DNA of 64,000 nucleotides from Paenibacillus sp. USDA918EY. GTDB lineage: Bacteria; Bacillota; Bacilli; Paenibacillales; Paenibacillaceae. Position 1 is the first letter of the stretch. Each line of letters begins with the position of its first letter. Shown here piece by piece: positions 17,644 to 26,418 of this stretch. Below the pieces are notes generated by a model. That model saw nothing but the letters and a program-made list of their open reading frames with translations, was not told the origin of the DNA and ran no database searches. The DNA lies in the NCBI RefSeq assembly GCF_009870825.1, contig NZ_WTWY01000002.1, forward strand, positions 124,001-188,000, given 5' to 3'. A program made the translations under genes and the position numbers.

Positions 17644-18805
17644 CGTTTTCACTCCCGTTTTCGAAAAGTCGTGTTCTTTCGGCCCGTTCCCCGGCCTGCT
17701 CGAACATCCGGACAATCGCCCGCAGGCTTTCATATCCGTACAGAAGGGCCTCTTCGCCAATATCGAACGACGCCGTATGCACCGCGTTATGTTCCCTTAT
17801 ATAGGCGCCTATAAAGAAATAACAGGTCCGAAGGCCCGGCAGATCCCTGGCATAGAAAGCAAAATCATCGCTTGAAAATAAAAACGGCGAGTTTAACACC
17901 GACTCCTGACCGAATCTTTTGCCGAGCAAGCCCCGGATCCGTTCCGCCAATTTAGGGTCATTGGCATTTGCAGGATACTCTGAGACGACCCGGTTCCGCA
18001 AAACGCCGCGGACGGAACCGTTGTGCTGCATCCGGTGGAGCAGCTGGCCGTATCCGCTGCGGTTCGCCTCTTCGTCCGCCGAACGGAACGATAGGAAAAA
18101 CGTTATCCGGTCAGGAACCGCATTATAGTAGCCGTTCGTTTCGATATGCGTAACTTTGCAGATCCGGCGCTCGTCGTTATATTCCCGCTGGAACGCATGG
18201 ACTTCGGCCAACAGCTCCATAAAATCCTGCTGATCCGCCGCATGGCCGGAGGCGAGCTCCAGCCCGATCTCGGCCGTCAGGGCGCCGGCAAGCGCCGTGC
18301 CGCCCCGCAGCGCAAAGTATCCCGGATACAAATCGGGCGTGACATGGACCGCGAACATATAGCCGATATTCCGGCCCCGGAGGAGCGGAACAAGCTCCCG
18401 CGCGCCTCCCAGCACTTCCTCGGCCGCCTGAAAGATGAAGACAAGATTTCTGCGGGGGGCGGTTTCATCCGCCCATCGCAGCAGCTGCAATAAAATGGAC
18501 ATGTGGGCATCGTGGCCGCAAGCATGATTCATGCCGGCATGGCGGCTTCTATATTCGAGCTCCTTATCGTCCCGGATCGGCAGTCCGTCCAGCTCGGCCC
18601 GAAACGCTACGGCCGGAAGCTTCGACCCGCCGTCATAAGATGCGATCAAGCCTTTGTCGGAATGATGGTCGATACGAATCCGCCGGGTATGCTGCCGGAT
18701 GTAATTCTCGACATAAGCCCGCGTTTTGATTTCCTTCCCTGCCGGCTCCGGAATCCGGTGGAGTTCTCTCCGAATTCTTCGCAGTTCTTCGAATACGTCC
18801 GGCAT
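17615..18805 (-). CDS. M20-family metal-dependent amidohydrolase/peptidase inside the RiPP operon
   Basis: A 396-residue M20D-type protein. Metal-binding and catalytic motifs are visible: ACGHDAHMSILL (about residue 97), the catalytic Glu pair in FQAAEEVLGGA (about 127), the VHVTPDLYPG histidine (about 158), and a late conserved His in IREHNAVHTASFD. Family members cleave N-acyl amino acids, hippurate-like amides or small peptides. Its place in the middle of the operon, coupled to the following LanB gene by a 29-bp overlap, suggests a job in leader trimming or removal of a protecting group. No dedicated leader protease is otherwise seen in the cluster. That role is inference. Confidence 0.82.
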   Translation of the reverse strand: MPDVFEELRRIRRELHRIPEPAGKEIKTRAYVENYIRQHTRRIRIDHHSDKGLIASYDGGSKLPAVAFRAELDGLPIRDDKELEYRSRHAGMNHACGHDAHMSILLQLLRWADETAPRRNLVFIFQAAEEVLGGARELVPLLRGRNIGYMFAVHVTPDLYPGYFALRGGTALAGALTAEIGLELASGHAADQQDFMELLAEVHAFQREYNDERRICKVTHIETNGYYNAVPDRITFFLSFRSADEEANRSGYGQLLHRMQHNGSVRGVLRNRVVSEYPANANDPKLAERIRGLLGKRFGQESVLNSPFLFSSDDFAFYARDLPGLRTCYFFIGAYIREHNAVHTASFDIGEEALLYGYESLRAIVRMFEQAGERAERTRLFENGSENDESIPPLYL

Positions 18806-18810
18806 GGCGG

Positions 18811-19536
18811 CTACCCCATTATCGCGCTTCTTTTATATCGGTACACGAACAACGTGACCACGAGCAGCGCCGCAATGTTAAGCGTCAGCATCCCGATGTC
18901 CTGCAGCGCGTTACCGCCGGCCGATATCGCTCCGACGGCCTTGTTCAAATAAAATCCGGGGAAAAACTTTTGAATATGGGCCATGAACTCCGGCATATGA
19001 AGTCCGAGATCGTTCGTCAGATTCATCGCCATAAATCCCATGTAGAGCGGGAAGGAGAGGGATTGAAGCGAAACGACATCCAGCAGAAATCCCAGGCTCA
19101 GCCCGATGAAAATGTAGTAGAGGCTGGAGTAGACCGCAAGCAGCTCCATTTTCAGCAGCATTCCGTCGATGTTCAACCTGAAAACGGCAAGGCCGAATAC
19201 AATGATGACGGCGGCGATCAACACGTTGAGCAGCAGCTGGACAAACGCCGTCACAAAAATGAATTTTCCCGGCGAATACGGCGTGACGGCATAGATGCTG
19301 CCAATGTAGGACTTTTCTTTGGCGACGCGCGTGCTAAGCGTGTTCAGTCCGCTCCCCGCCGTTCCGAACAACGTGCAAAATACGGCAAGATAAGTAATGT
19401 ATTGCCCTTGGTCGCCTTCCGGCTTGGCAAAAGCGTTCAAAACCACCAAAAACACCAGCGGCAGCACCAACGTAAAAAATACGAAACGTTTGTTGCGCAG
19501 CACCTTCAATATTTCATAACGAATGATCGTGATCAT
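18811..19536 (-). CDS. ABC-2 type transporter permease of the RiPP cluster
   Basis: A 241-residue membrane protein with six predicted TM helices (for example FVFFTLVLPLVFLVVLNAF and FIFVTAFVQLLLNVLIAAVII) and the ABC-2 permease layout MITIIRYEILKVLRNKR at the start. It overlaps the ATPase gene by 4 bp. The pair should export the mature peptide or give self-protection. Confidence 0.85.
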   Translation of the reverse strand: MITIIRYEILKVLRNKRFVFFTLVLPLVFLVVLNAFAKPEGDQGQYITYLAVFCTLFGTAGSGLNTLSTRVAKEKSYIGSIYAVTPYSPGKFIFVTAFVQLLLNVLIAAVIIVFGLAVFRLNIDGMLLKMELLAVYSSLYYIFIGLSLGFLLDVVSLQSLSFPLYMGFMAMNLTNDLGLHMPEFMAHIQKFFPGFYLNKAVGAISAGGNALQDIGMLTLNIAALLVVTLFVYRYKRSAIMG

Positions 19537-20396
19537 GCCTGTTTCACTCCTTCTTCCGGATTCAGATCATAAATTTCCCGGTAACAATCCCTGACTTCCT
19601 TCAGCCTTTCCTCAAACGTCATGCCCCGCTGCTGCAAATACGCGCAAAGCACGGAATGTTTATTCTTGTCGGTGACATACAGCTTGCGGTCTTCCATCAG
19701 GCCGCCGAATTGGCGCTGAAGATCGAGTGCTTCCTCCGCCGTCTCCAGATATACGACGATCACCTTTTGAGTGTTCAAATCCTCTTTGCGCACATCGGCG
19801 ATAATCTCGCCGTTCTTCAGGAAAATAAACCGGCGGCAATAGTCGTTCAACTCGTCGAGATGATGGGAGGTTACGAAAATCGACTTGCCCTGCTCCTGAA
19901 TTTCCCGGATTTTATTCCAGAACATTCGGGAGGCCGTCACATCCATCCCTACCGTCGGTTCGTCCAGGAACAGCAGCTTGGGATCCGCCGCCAGCGAAAG
20001 TGCAAAAGACAGTCTCCGTTTCTGGCCGCCGGAAAGGTTTTGAACCATCGAGCGAGCTTCTTTGACAAGATCGCCGGCCTCGAGCAGGGCATGGGTGCTT
20101 ACGTTTGATTTGCTGTAGCTTTTGTGCAATTCGATCACTTCCCTGACCCGCAAATGATCCGGAAACAAATCGTGCTGAAGCATGACGCCGACATCTTTCC
20201 GCGTATTAAAGTTCCGGATGATCTCGCCGCCATCAATCGATGTAAGGCCTAATACCGAACGGATCATCGTCGTTTTTCCGGCGCCGTTCGGTCCGATCAG
20301 CGCGATGCTCTCCCCTTCGTCGATCCCGAAGCTTACTCCGGACAATACCTGCTTTTCCTTAAAGCGCTTTTCAACCTGGTTAAATTTCAACAGCAT
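19533..20396 (-). CDS. ABC transporter ATP-binding protein of the RiPP cluster
   Basis: A 287-residue ATPase. Visible are Walker A GPNGAGKTT (about residue 35), the Q-loop LQHDLFP, signature LSGGQKRR, Walker B LLFLDEPTVG and the switch His in VTSHHLDEL. The last 90 residues form the extra C-terminal domain typical of CcmA/DrrA-type drug and bacteriocin exporters. I chose ATG at 20396 because GGAG lies seven bases upstream. It pairs with the downstream permease as a half-size exporter likely to give secretion and immunity. No other obvious self-resistance gene is present in the cluster. Confidence 0.9.
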   Translation of the reverse strand: MLLKFNQVEKRFKEKQVLSGVSFGIDEGESIALIGPNGAGKTTMIRSVLGLTSIDGGEIIRNFNTRKDVGVMLQHDLFPDHLRVREVIELHKSYSKSNVSTHALLEAGDLVKEARSMVQNLSGGQKRRLSFALSLAADPKLLFLDEPTVGMDVTASRMFWNKIREIQEQGKSIFVTSHHLDELNDYCRRFIFLKNGEIIADVRKEDLNTQKVIVVYLETAEEALDLQRQFGGLMEDRKLYVTDKNKHSVLCAYLQQRGMTFEERLKEVRDCYREIYDLNPEEGVKQA

Positions 20397-20503
20397 CAAC
20401 AATCTCCTTCTTCCCTATTAAAATTTGGCCTGCGTTAAATATGCCATGTCTCTGTTTCGGGCTTCGTACGAGGAGCTTTAGAACCTTTTTAAACCCTTTC
20501 CTT

Positions 20504-22345
20504 TTAAGGAAAAGGATGAGGCGCATGTTGAATGTCTCCCGGCGTAACGCCCCAGAATCGGGCAGCTTGTTCCAACCGCTTCCGGCTTAACATCCGATGT
20601 TCCTCTCCAAACCAGAGCTGCTGCAAATGGGGGATCAGCACTTTGACGACCTCCAGGCCCAGATGCGTATATCCCTCCGGCGTCTGACGAACCAAAATGA
20701 CGTCGCCGAAAATGGCTTTCAGCCGGTCAAGGAGCCCCGAAGTTTCGCTGGCCATATCAATGGCGGTGTATCTGAGATTTTCGTAATAACCTGCAAAGCG
20801 TTCCATGAGATCCACATTGCCGCCTCCGAACAAAAAGTCGAAATGATGCCTTTCTTCCGGCAAGAAGTAGAAGATCGGGTGATCTTCGACTTCCCGAACG
20901 CCCTGCTGCTGGATGCGTTTGGCCTTCTCACGGATGACGCCGGTATGCGTGTCGTAATATTCAAGGGCGAGCAGCATTTCCTCAAGCGCGTTTTGAATGG
21001 CTTTCTCCGGGTCGGGATGCGCCGCGGACGTCGAATATGCCGCAAACTTATCTGGCGTCCTTCCGAAGCAAAGCGCCCAGATGACCGGGATTCCGGTATC
21101 CATGGTGATGTCGAACAACCTCACGTCGTAGTCCAGTTGCTCCAGCCTTCCGCACATGTAACGGGCCTTGCCGTTCGTAACGGATTCCGGCCGAATTTCC
21201 GGGGGCGCATGCCGTAAATACCAATGATTCAGAAAAGCATCCCTTTCGATCAATTCGAGGCACGCATAATACACGCTATCCAGAAGGCCGGTACCCAACG
21301 CGTTACCGTTGGAGTTCCCTTTATAAACCCGCAGCGCGCCGCCCGAATAATTCTGATCCATTTTGTAGTAAGCCAAGCTTTCGGGAATATGCGTTAGCGC
21401 TTTTGAGCTCCAGGAATAGGCGGGGATCCATGGCAAATCGCCATTTTCGTCAAAGGGAACCAGACTCTCGCTTGAACCTGCAACATCCCTGATAAAGAGA
21501 CGGGGATCCGTCACATGCCCAGACTGCCGCATGGCGTTAAAACTGGCGCAGGTAACCGTTCGCTCCCGGCCTCGCGGATGCATGCCCGCATACCTTTCGA
21601 GCGCTTCAAACAAAGACTTGCGCTCGCTTGCCCGATAATCGGTCGTACTTCCGATCCCCATTCCATATTTTTCTTCCCTATTTACCCGGAAAAAGGTGGA
21701 GACCGAAAAGAAGGATCGCGTATTCCGGTCTTTATAAACGATAAAATTCGAGTCGGTATTATCCGTCCTGAATACATCGCTCGGAATTGAAGCCCCCTCC
21801 TTGCGGTAGCTGTCTCCATACGGGTAAACCGCCTTCTCCCTAAAAGCCGCCGCAAACGCTTCGGCGTCATCCGGCTTCCCGCCTTCCGAGCAATTGGAGC
21901 ATCGTTCCGCCGGCCAAAAGGTTAGCCGTTTCAACAACCCGTTTCCGTTCATCCGGTAATAGTCCAGCAGCCCCGGCCGCCTGCGCTTGCGGAGCAGCAT
22001 GCCGAAGCATTCCATCACGAGATCCTCGGGGACCTGCAGGTCCCCGACCAGCCTGCTGGGCGCCCCTTCAAGCCGATATTCATGCTCCCGAAGATTGGAA
22101 GCCCTTCTTTTCAGGAAGCAGGAAGGACAGCCTATTTCTTCACGGCAAAAAACCGGCCCGACGATGCATTCATGCGCGTCCACGTGCAGCAAGGCGAATT
22201 TCGGAAGCTTCCGTTCCAAATATCCGTTTGCTTCCGGACGGTCGCCGTACGTGATCAAGCAGGGCAGCCGTTCCCCCTCAACCTCCAAAAGCGTCCATTG
22301 TTCTCGCCGGTTCAATACCTCGTTCAACGCGTGCGTTGCGATCAT
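20504..22345 (-). CDS. YcaO-domain cyclodehydratase, copy 1 of the cluster
   Basis: A 613-residue protein. The N-terminal E1-like region has the cysteine pairs CPSCFLKR and CSNCSEG, which could make one zinc site. The YcaO domain follows with ALERYAG, NSNGNALGTGLLDSVYYACL, ELIERDAFLNHWY, and the C-terminal Pro-rich tail QHAPHPFP. Like the copy at 10734-12671 it should use ATP to cyclise Cys or Ser/Thr of the precursor to azolines. Two full YcaO proteins in one operon suggest division of labour, for example Cys versus Ser/Thr, or two regions of the core. It starts at 22345 with GGAGGTG upstream and overlaps the previous gene by 4 bp. The gap to the ABC ATPase (107 bp) is the largest in the operon after the precursors. 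Confidence 0.92.
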   Translation of the reverse strand: MIATHALNEVLNRREQWTLLEVEGERLPCLITYGDRPEANGYLERKLPKFALLHVDAHECIVGPVFCREEIGCPSCFLKRRASNLREHEYRLEGAPSRLVGDLQVPEDLVMECFGMLLRKRRRPGLLDYYRMNGNGLLKRLTFWPAERCSNCSEGGKPDDAEAFAAAFREKAVYPYGDSYRKEGASIPSDVFRTDNTDSNFIVYKDRNTRSFFSVSTFFRVNREEKYGMGIGSTTDYRASERKSLFEALERYAGMHPRGRERTVTCASFNAMRQSGHVTDPRLFIRDVAGSSESLVPFDENGDLPWIPAYSWSSKALTHIPESLAYYKMDQNYSGGALRVYKGNSNGNALGTGLLDSVYYACLELIERDAFLNHWYLRHAPPEIRPESVTNGKARYMCGRLEQLDYDVRLFDITMDTGIPVIWALCFGRTPDKFAAYSTSAAHPDPEKAIQNALEEMLLALEYYDTHTGVIREKAKRIQQQGVREVEDHPIFYFLPEERHHFDFLFGGGNVDLMERFAGYYENLRYTAIDMASETSGLLDRLKAIFGDVILVRQTPEGYTHLGLEVVKVLIPHLQQLWFGEEHRMLSRKRLEQAARFWGVTPGDIQHAPHPFP

Positions 22346-23439
22346 GAATCGTCACCTCCCCCTAATAAAGCAAACCCGTATTTGCGGGAAAACCCGTCTT
22401 CATATCGAAAAAGAGGAAGCTCGCCATTCTGCCGGTCCCGTGTATGAAAGCCCCCCGCCAGCCTATTTGCATCCCTAAAGGATCCTGCATTAGCCTCCGT
22501 GGATTCTCCCTTCTCACGAATTCTGTTCCATAACCGGAACAAGGCATCCTCCAGATCCTCTCCGAAGGCCCGCAAAAGAACTCCGCCGTTTTTCCATTCA
22601 ACGCCGTATACCGGCATCAAGCCTTCAATGATTCTGTAACTCATGGCAGGCGGGAATAACACGGGGCCAGGCATCCAAAACGAAAATTGTCCGGGATCGA
22701 ATATCCGCTGCTCTGTTTCTACCCCGCCATTCAATCCGTAACGGTTGATATGATTCAGATAAGCGGCGCGAACGGTTAATCCGGGAGAAAGCGTGCGGTA
22801 GCTGCAATAATGGGTAAGCATGTATGCATACATATCCTCCAGCACCCGGCGTTTGCTCGGGCCGTCAAATCTGCGGACTCGATCTCCGAAATCCGCTGTT
22901 AACGTCCAGTATGTTTCGAAATCGATATCTATTTGCCGCACCCGCTCCTGAACCAATTCCTGTTCAAGCACGCTTTCATCGCGTGTTTCTTCTCCCAGCA
23001 TCAGAAGTCGGCTTCGGACCCGCGGGCAGCACTCCGCATGAGCGGTTTCGGGCAGCGGAGCAATGGCCACAAGACCGTCAGCATCCATCGTAATGATGCG
23101 ATCTCCCTCCCATAACTGCGTTTCCAACAGCTTGGGAAGAGGAAACCTGTTCAAAGAAGACACCGGATATTGCCGCCCAAGACAGCTCATGCACACCCCA
23201 TCGGCGAATATGATCCGGTCTCCCAACTCGTAACGTTCCTTCGGCCGTGGCCTTTCCGGCTCCCCCAGCAGGCTGCGAACGCGGGCCACCCACTCCGCTT
23301 CCCGAGGGTTCGGATCAGGCTTCGCAAAAAGATGGACGATATCGTCATAACTGGCAGCTGCAAAGCTGATCATCCGGCTGCGTCCGAGCAATTCAACCCT
23401 TTCAGGGCCGCCAATGATCCGTATTGGACTTTTGTCCAC
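22342..23439 (-). CDS. RiPP cluster protein of unknown function with a CxxC pair
   Basis: A 365-residue protein that I do not recognise. I chose GTG at 23439 (VDKSPIRIIGG) because GGAGG lies seven bases upstream; the longer frame runs into the LanB gene. A CMSCLGRQYPVSS segment near residue 85 and a later Cys pair (ECCPRVRSR) may be zinc ligands, as in E1-like partner proteins. The C-terminal third has WMPGPVLFPPAMSYRI and EDLEDALFRLW, which has a faint YcaO-like feel but no catalytic motif. It sits between LanB copy 1 and YcaO copy 1 and overlaps the latter by 4 bp, so it is probably the partner of one of them. Confidence 0.5.
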   Translation of the reverse strand: MDKSPIRIIGGPERVELLGRSRMISFAAASYDDIVHLFAKPDPNPREAEWVARVRSLLGEPERPRPKERYELGDRIIFADGVCMSCLGRQYPVSSLNRFPLPKLLETQLWEGDRIITMDADGLVAIAPLPETAHAECCPRVRSRLLMLGEETRDESVLEQELVQERVRQIDIDFETYWTLTADFGDRVRRFDGPSKRRVLEDMYAYMLTHYCSYRTLSPGLTVRAAYLNHINRYGLNGGVETEQRIFDPGQFSFWMPGPVLFPPAMSYRIIEGLMPVYGVEWKNGGVLLRAFGEDLEDALFRLWNRIREKGESTEANAGSFRDANRLAGGFHTRDRQNGELPLFRYEDGFSRKYGFALLGGGDDS

Positions 23440-23461
23440 CGCCTCTTCCTCCTTTCCGGCA

Positions 23462-25900
23462 TTACATTTCGTACACATATTCAGCCGCATAATCCGTCTC
23501 GTACGGATCCGGCAGCGCTTCTTCAAACACAACGGCGATTTCCCCATATTGCTGCCGGCTCCGCTGGACATGCTTCAGCATTTCGATAAAATAGAGCGGC
23601 TCTTCCGCATCAAAAAAAATCGGCTTGTGAATGGCCGTCGCCCCATATTCGATATGGAGCTTTCCTTCGCGGACTGGAAAAAGCCTGACGAAAGAACGGA
23701 GCGGAATGCCATGGGACTCAAGAAGCTCATGGAAAGAGCCGTATCCTTCAAAGTCGAAGTTCAGACTTGAGAAAAGGCTGGAGTGCAATATGTTTTTGCG
23801 GCGCTGCAAAATAAGATCCCCGAAGCTGATTCTTCCCAGCTTCCTGCTCTCCCCGAGGGAAATCTCGTTATACTCGAATCCAATTCCGTTTAAAAAGCCC
23901 GATTGACTTAGAAGGGCAATATTCCTGTAATCTTCCGGAAGATATGCCGGCGCAAGGCTGCCCGTGTAAAGCGCGATCCCCCGAACATCTCCGGCTCGCA
24001 GCTCAAACCGGTTCATGTCCGCGTTCCACTCCAATGTGCAGCTGTTTAGGGCAATCAAACGGGATGTTTCCGATTGTCCCCCTTCCTCCGGGTCGTGTAC
24101 TTCTTCCGTCAAGGAATACGTTTCCGAAAAATCGTTCGTGTTCGGATTAAATCCGCAGGACGGCGAATACGTCAGCAGCAACGCCTCTTTGCATCCCAAA
24201 GCGGATCTTATTTTATGGAGCACTTGCTCATGGCGCCCCGGGTCATGGTAGATGGAATACGCCAGGTAACCGTTTTTGCAATCATTGACGACGTATTTCC
24301 CGTTCATCGCCGGCTGAATTAATAGCTGCAGCGTCCGCTGCGGCTTGATGCCGACCTCCTCAAGCTGCGCTTTAAGATCCATAAGTTCATCTTCCCCGAT
24401 ATGCACGTCCTCGCCGTTTTCAGCCGGTTTGATCCGTTCCCGATAAACGTCCTTCAAATCTTCAAGGCGGGTTACCTGGGGCGATGCGGCAAACACTGTA
24501 TTTCGGCTGGTCCGGCGCAAAGCTACCTCTTTTTCGTACATGCCGGCGTATTCCGAAAGAGACTGGCGAAGCGACTCATAGGAAGCAGGGAGCCGTTCCT
24601 TAAGCAATTCTTTCATAAACAGCCTGAACTTTAATCTGTGATCGAATAAGGGAAGAATATCTGCCCATTTGTCGATCGTTCTTCTGGCGGGAGCCTGAAT
24701 CTCATCGGAGCCCCCAGGAATATAGCTGTCTTCATGAAACAGATCCAAGGGACGTTTCCCTTTCCACAACACCGCATCGCAGCATTCTGCCGCATGCTTC
24801 TGCGCGGAATGGATCAGCGACTCCCGTATATGAAGATCCGTGGCGTTTTCCATCCGGGTAGCAATGAGATGCAGTGCCTCCAGATGTCTGACGAAACCGT
24901 CGACTCTCCCGGAAACGTTCCGGAAAGAAGACGCTTCGTCAATCAAGGCGGTTAAGGTAAGGGTGTCCGCCTTGCGCTCCAGCACATTTCGAAGATATCC
25001 GGCTGCCAACAGCTTCGTGGTCCGGCTTTCAACCCAATCCGTTCCGACGCCCAAGCGGGAGGCGAGTTCCTCCCATGTAACGATGCTGCCGGAAGGGAGA
25101 TTTCGCAGACGGGATTCCTTTAATGCGAATCGCCGTTTGTCACGTTGGTATAGACCCGGCCGGACTTCTATAGGCTCCCCGGCGCCGACGGTCCAAACCG
25201 CTTCTCCAACCGGATCGGCTTCATATTTGACTCGAAAACGGCTTGCCCGGACGACTTCCGGCAGCAGGAGAAAATAATTAAACCATGCAAGCAATATCCA
25301 CTGGGCCAAACGGATCCGGCTGGTCGATGCCCGGGCACCCGGCCTGCCGATGGAGGTAAACGTGGATAACGGGGCGGTTTTGGCAAATGAACGCATCATA
25401 ATCTTCCAAACCTTTCCTGTTTTTTTCGGGCTATAGGAATTGTTCAGCGAACAATACATTTCAAAGTTGGTGAACAGCAATGCATTTTGTACGTTTGACT
25501 GCTCCCGGAACAGCTCATAAAGCTCTTCCGCTTGCCTTTTATATTCTTTTTCAAATTGTTCCCGCAAAAGATCCTCACGCCGCTGAAGTTCCTGTCCACG
25601 GATTAGATGGGACCGGATGCTTTCCAACAGGACCGGATCAACGAATTCAAGCTTGGGGATCTTTTCGAACTGTATTTTGCCTCTTTTCATCCCCTGCTGG
25701 AGGCGTATGTATGCAATTCTGGCTCCCGGCTCACGTTCAATGGATCCGGATAATTGTTGGCGCAGCTCCTGCTGCTGCGTTGCAAAGGCCGAGCGCTCTT
25801 CGCGATAGTTGGCGAATCGAAGGTAGAAATGATCCTTCAGGCGCTGAATAGAATGTGAAGACAAATGATTTTGGCGGATGAATACGTGGGGCTCCGTCAC
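23462..25900 (-). CDS. LanB-type dehydratase (Lant_dehydr_N), copy 1 of the cluster
   Basis: An 812-residue protein. The signature block MMRSFAKTAPLSTFTSIGRPG (about residues 165-185) is the K-T-x-P-x-STFT form of the N-terminal lantibiotic dehydratase motif. Further on, SCGFNPNTNDF and GRISFGDLILQRR match the second conserved region of the family. It should glutamylate Ser/Thr of the precursors. Only weakly similar to the second LanB protein (15064-17643), so the two are paralogues of different ancestry. GTG at 25900 is preceded by GGAGGAGG; a longer frame from 25972 reads through a hairpin and is unlikely. It is the first enzyme gene after the twin precursors. Confidence 0.82.
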   Translation of the reverse strand: MTEPHVFIRQNHLSSHSIQRLKDHFYLRFANYREERSAFATQQQELRQQLSGSIEREPGARIAYIRLQQGMKRGKIQFEKIPKLEFVDPVLLESIRSHLIRGQELQRREDLLREQFEKEYKRQAEELYELFREQSNVQNALLFTNFEMYCSLNNSYSPKKTGKVWKIMMRSFAKTAPLSTFTSIGRPGARASTSRIRLAQWILLAWFNYFLLLPEVVRASRFRVKYEADPVGEAVWTVGAGEPIEVRPGLYQRDKRRFALKESRLRNLPSGSIVTWEELASRLGVGTDWVESRTTKLLAAGYLRNVLERKADTLTLTALIDEASSFRNVSGRVDGFVRHLEALHLIATRMENATDLHIRESLIHSAQKHAAECCDAVLWKGKRPLDLFHEDSYIPGGSDEIQAPARRTIDKWADILPLFDHRLKFRLFMKELLKERLPASYESLRQSLSEYAGMYEKEVALRRTSRNTVFAASPQVTRLEDLKDVYRERIKPAENGEDVHIGEDELMDLKAQLEEVGIKPQRTLQLLIQPAMNGKYVVNDCKNGYLAYSIYHDPGRHEQVLHKIRSALGCKEALLLTYSPSCGFNPNTNDFSETYSLTEEVHDPEEGGQSETSRLIALNSCTLEWNADMNRFELRAGDVRGIALYTGSLAPAYLPEDYRNIALLSQSGFLNGIGFEYNEISLGESRKLGRISFGDLILQRRKNILHSSLFSSLNFDFEGYGSFHELLESHGIPLRSFVRLFPVREGKLHIEYGATAIHKPIFFDAEEPLYFIEMLKHVQRSRQQYGEIAVVFEEALPDPYETDYAAEYVYEM

Positions 25901-25923
25901 CAATGTTCCTCCTCCGGAAAATC

Positions 25924-25959
25924 CCTTGGATGAAGCGGCCGCTACCGCCCCATCCAAGG
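25924..25959 (-). other. Hairpin between precursor genes and biosynthetic genes
   Basis: CCTTGGATG (25924-25932) and CATCCAAGG (25951-25959) pair perfectly, with a GCGG/CCGC inner pairing, and only a weak ATTTT follows on the minus strand. A leaky terminator or RNA-stability element would let the precursors be expressed above the enzymes. The hairpin is seen; the function is inferred. Confidence 0.45.
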
Positions 25960-26023
25960 TTTTTGAATCCATCTTAGGAAAGTAAGTCTTGCGTAAGCGA
26001 ATGGTTTGCTCCGCTGAATGTGC

Positions 26024-26194
26024 TCAAGCACAGGAAGAAGAGCAGGAAGAACAGGAAGAGGATCCGCAGGTGGAACTGCTGCCGCTGCCGCTCGAAGCCG
26101 CAGTGGAAGGGATCGCTTCCGCTTGATCAAGTTCGATCAGCTCCAGATCGAGATTTTCCAGTTCTTTGTTCAATTCCTTGTTCAATTGGTTCAT
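26024..26194 (-). CDS. Thiopeptide/azole RiPP precursor peptide, copy 2
   Basis: A 56-residue peptide, MNQLNKELNKELENLDLEL at the start, Ser/Cys/Gly-rich at the end. The leader is acidic and Leu-rich with an ELIELDQAEAIP motif, like thiazolylpeptide-type bacteriocin leaders. The tail from residue 34 contains only Ser, Gly, Thr, Cys and Ala and ends SSSTCGSSSCSSCSSSCA, with Cys at 43, 48, 51 and 55. Such Cys and Ser are the substrates of the YcaO and LanB enzymes encoded downstream. Residues 7-56 are identical to the upstream copy. GGAG lies nine bases before the ATG. The leader cleavage site cannot be fixed from sequence. Confidence 0.9.
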   Translation of the reverse strand: MNQLNKELNKELENLDLELIELDQAEAIPSTAASSGSGSSSTCGSSSCSSCSSSCA

Positions 26195-26247
26195 GTTTTA
26201 CATCTCCTTTAAAATTTTTAATGAGTTCGATCCGATTCGCTTCAAGC

Positions 26248-26418
26248 TTATGCACAAGATGAAGAGCAAGAGGAGCAGGACGAAGATCCGCAGGTGGAGC
26301 TGCTGCCGCTTCCGCTCGATGCTGCAGTGGAAGGGATCGCTTCCGCTTGATCAAGCTCGATCAGCTCCAGGTCGAGATTTTCCAGTTCTTTGTTCAATTC
26401 CATGTTCAGGTCGCTCAT
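26248..26418 (-). CDS. Thiopeptide/azole RiPP precursor peptide, copy 1
   Basis: A 56-residue peptide starting MSDLNMELNKELENL, differing from copy 2 only within the first six residues; the other 50 are identical although the DNA differs at synonymous sites. That pattern points to a tandem duplication kept under selection on the peptide. AAAGGAGGTG lies seven bases upstream of the ATG at 26418, a stronger ribosome site than that of copy 2. It is the first gene of the operon. The tail has four Cys, one Thr preceding a Cys, and many Ser available for dehydration; two Dha residues would be needed for a pyridine macrocycle. Confidence 0.9.
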   Translation of the reverse strand: MSDLNMELNKELENLDLELIELDQAEAIPSTAASSGSGSSSTCGSSSCSSCSSSCA

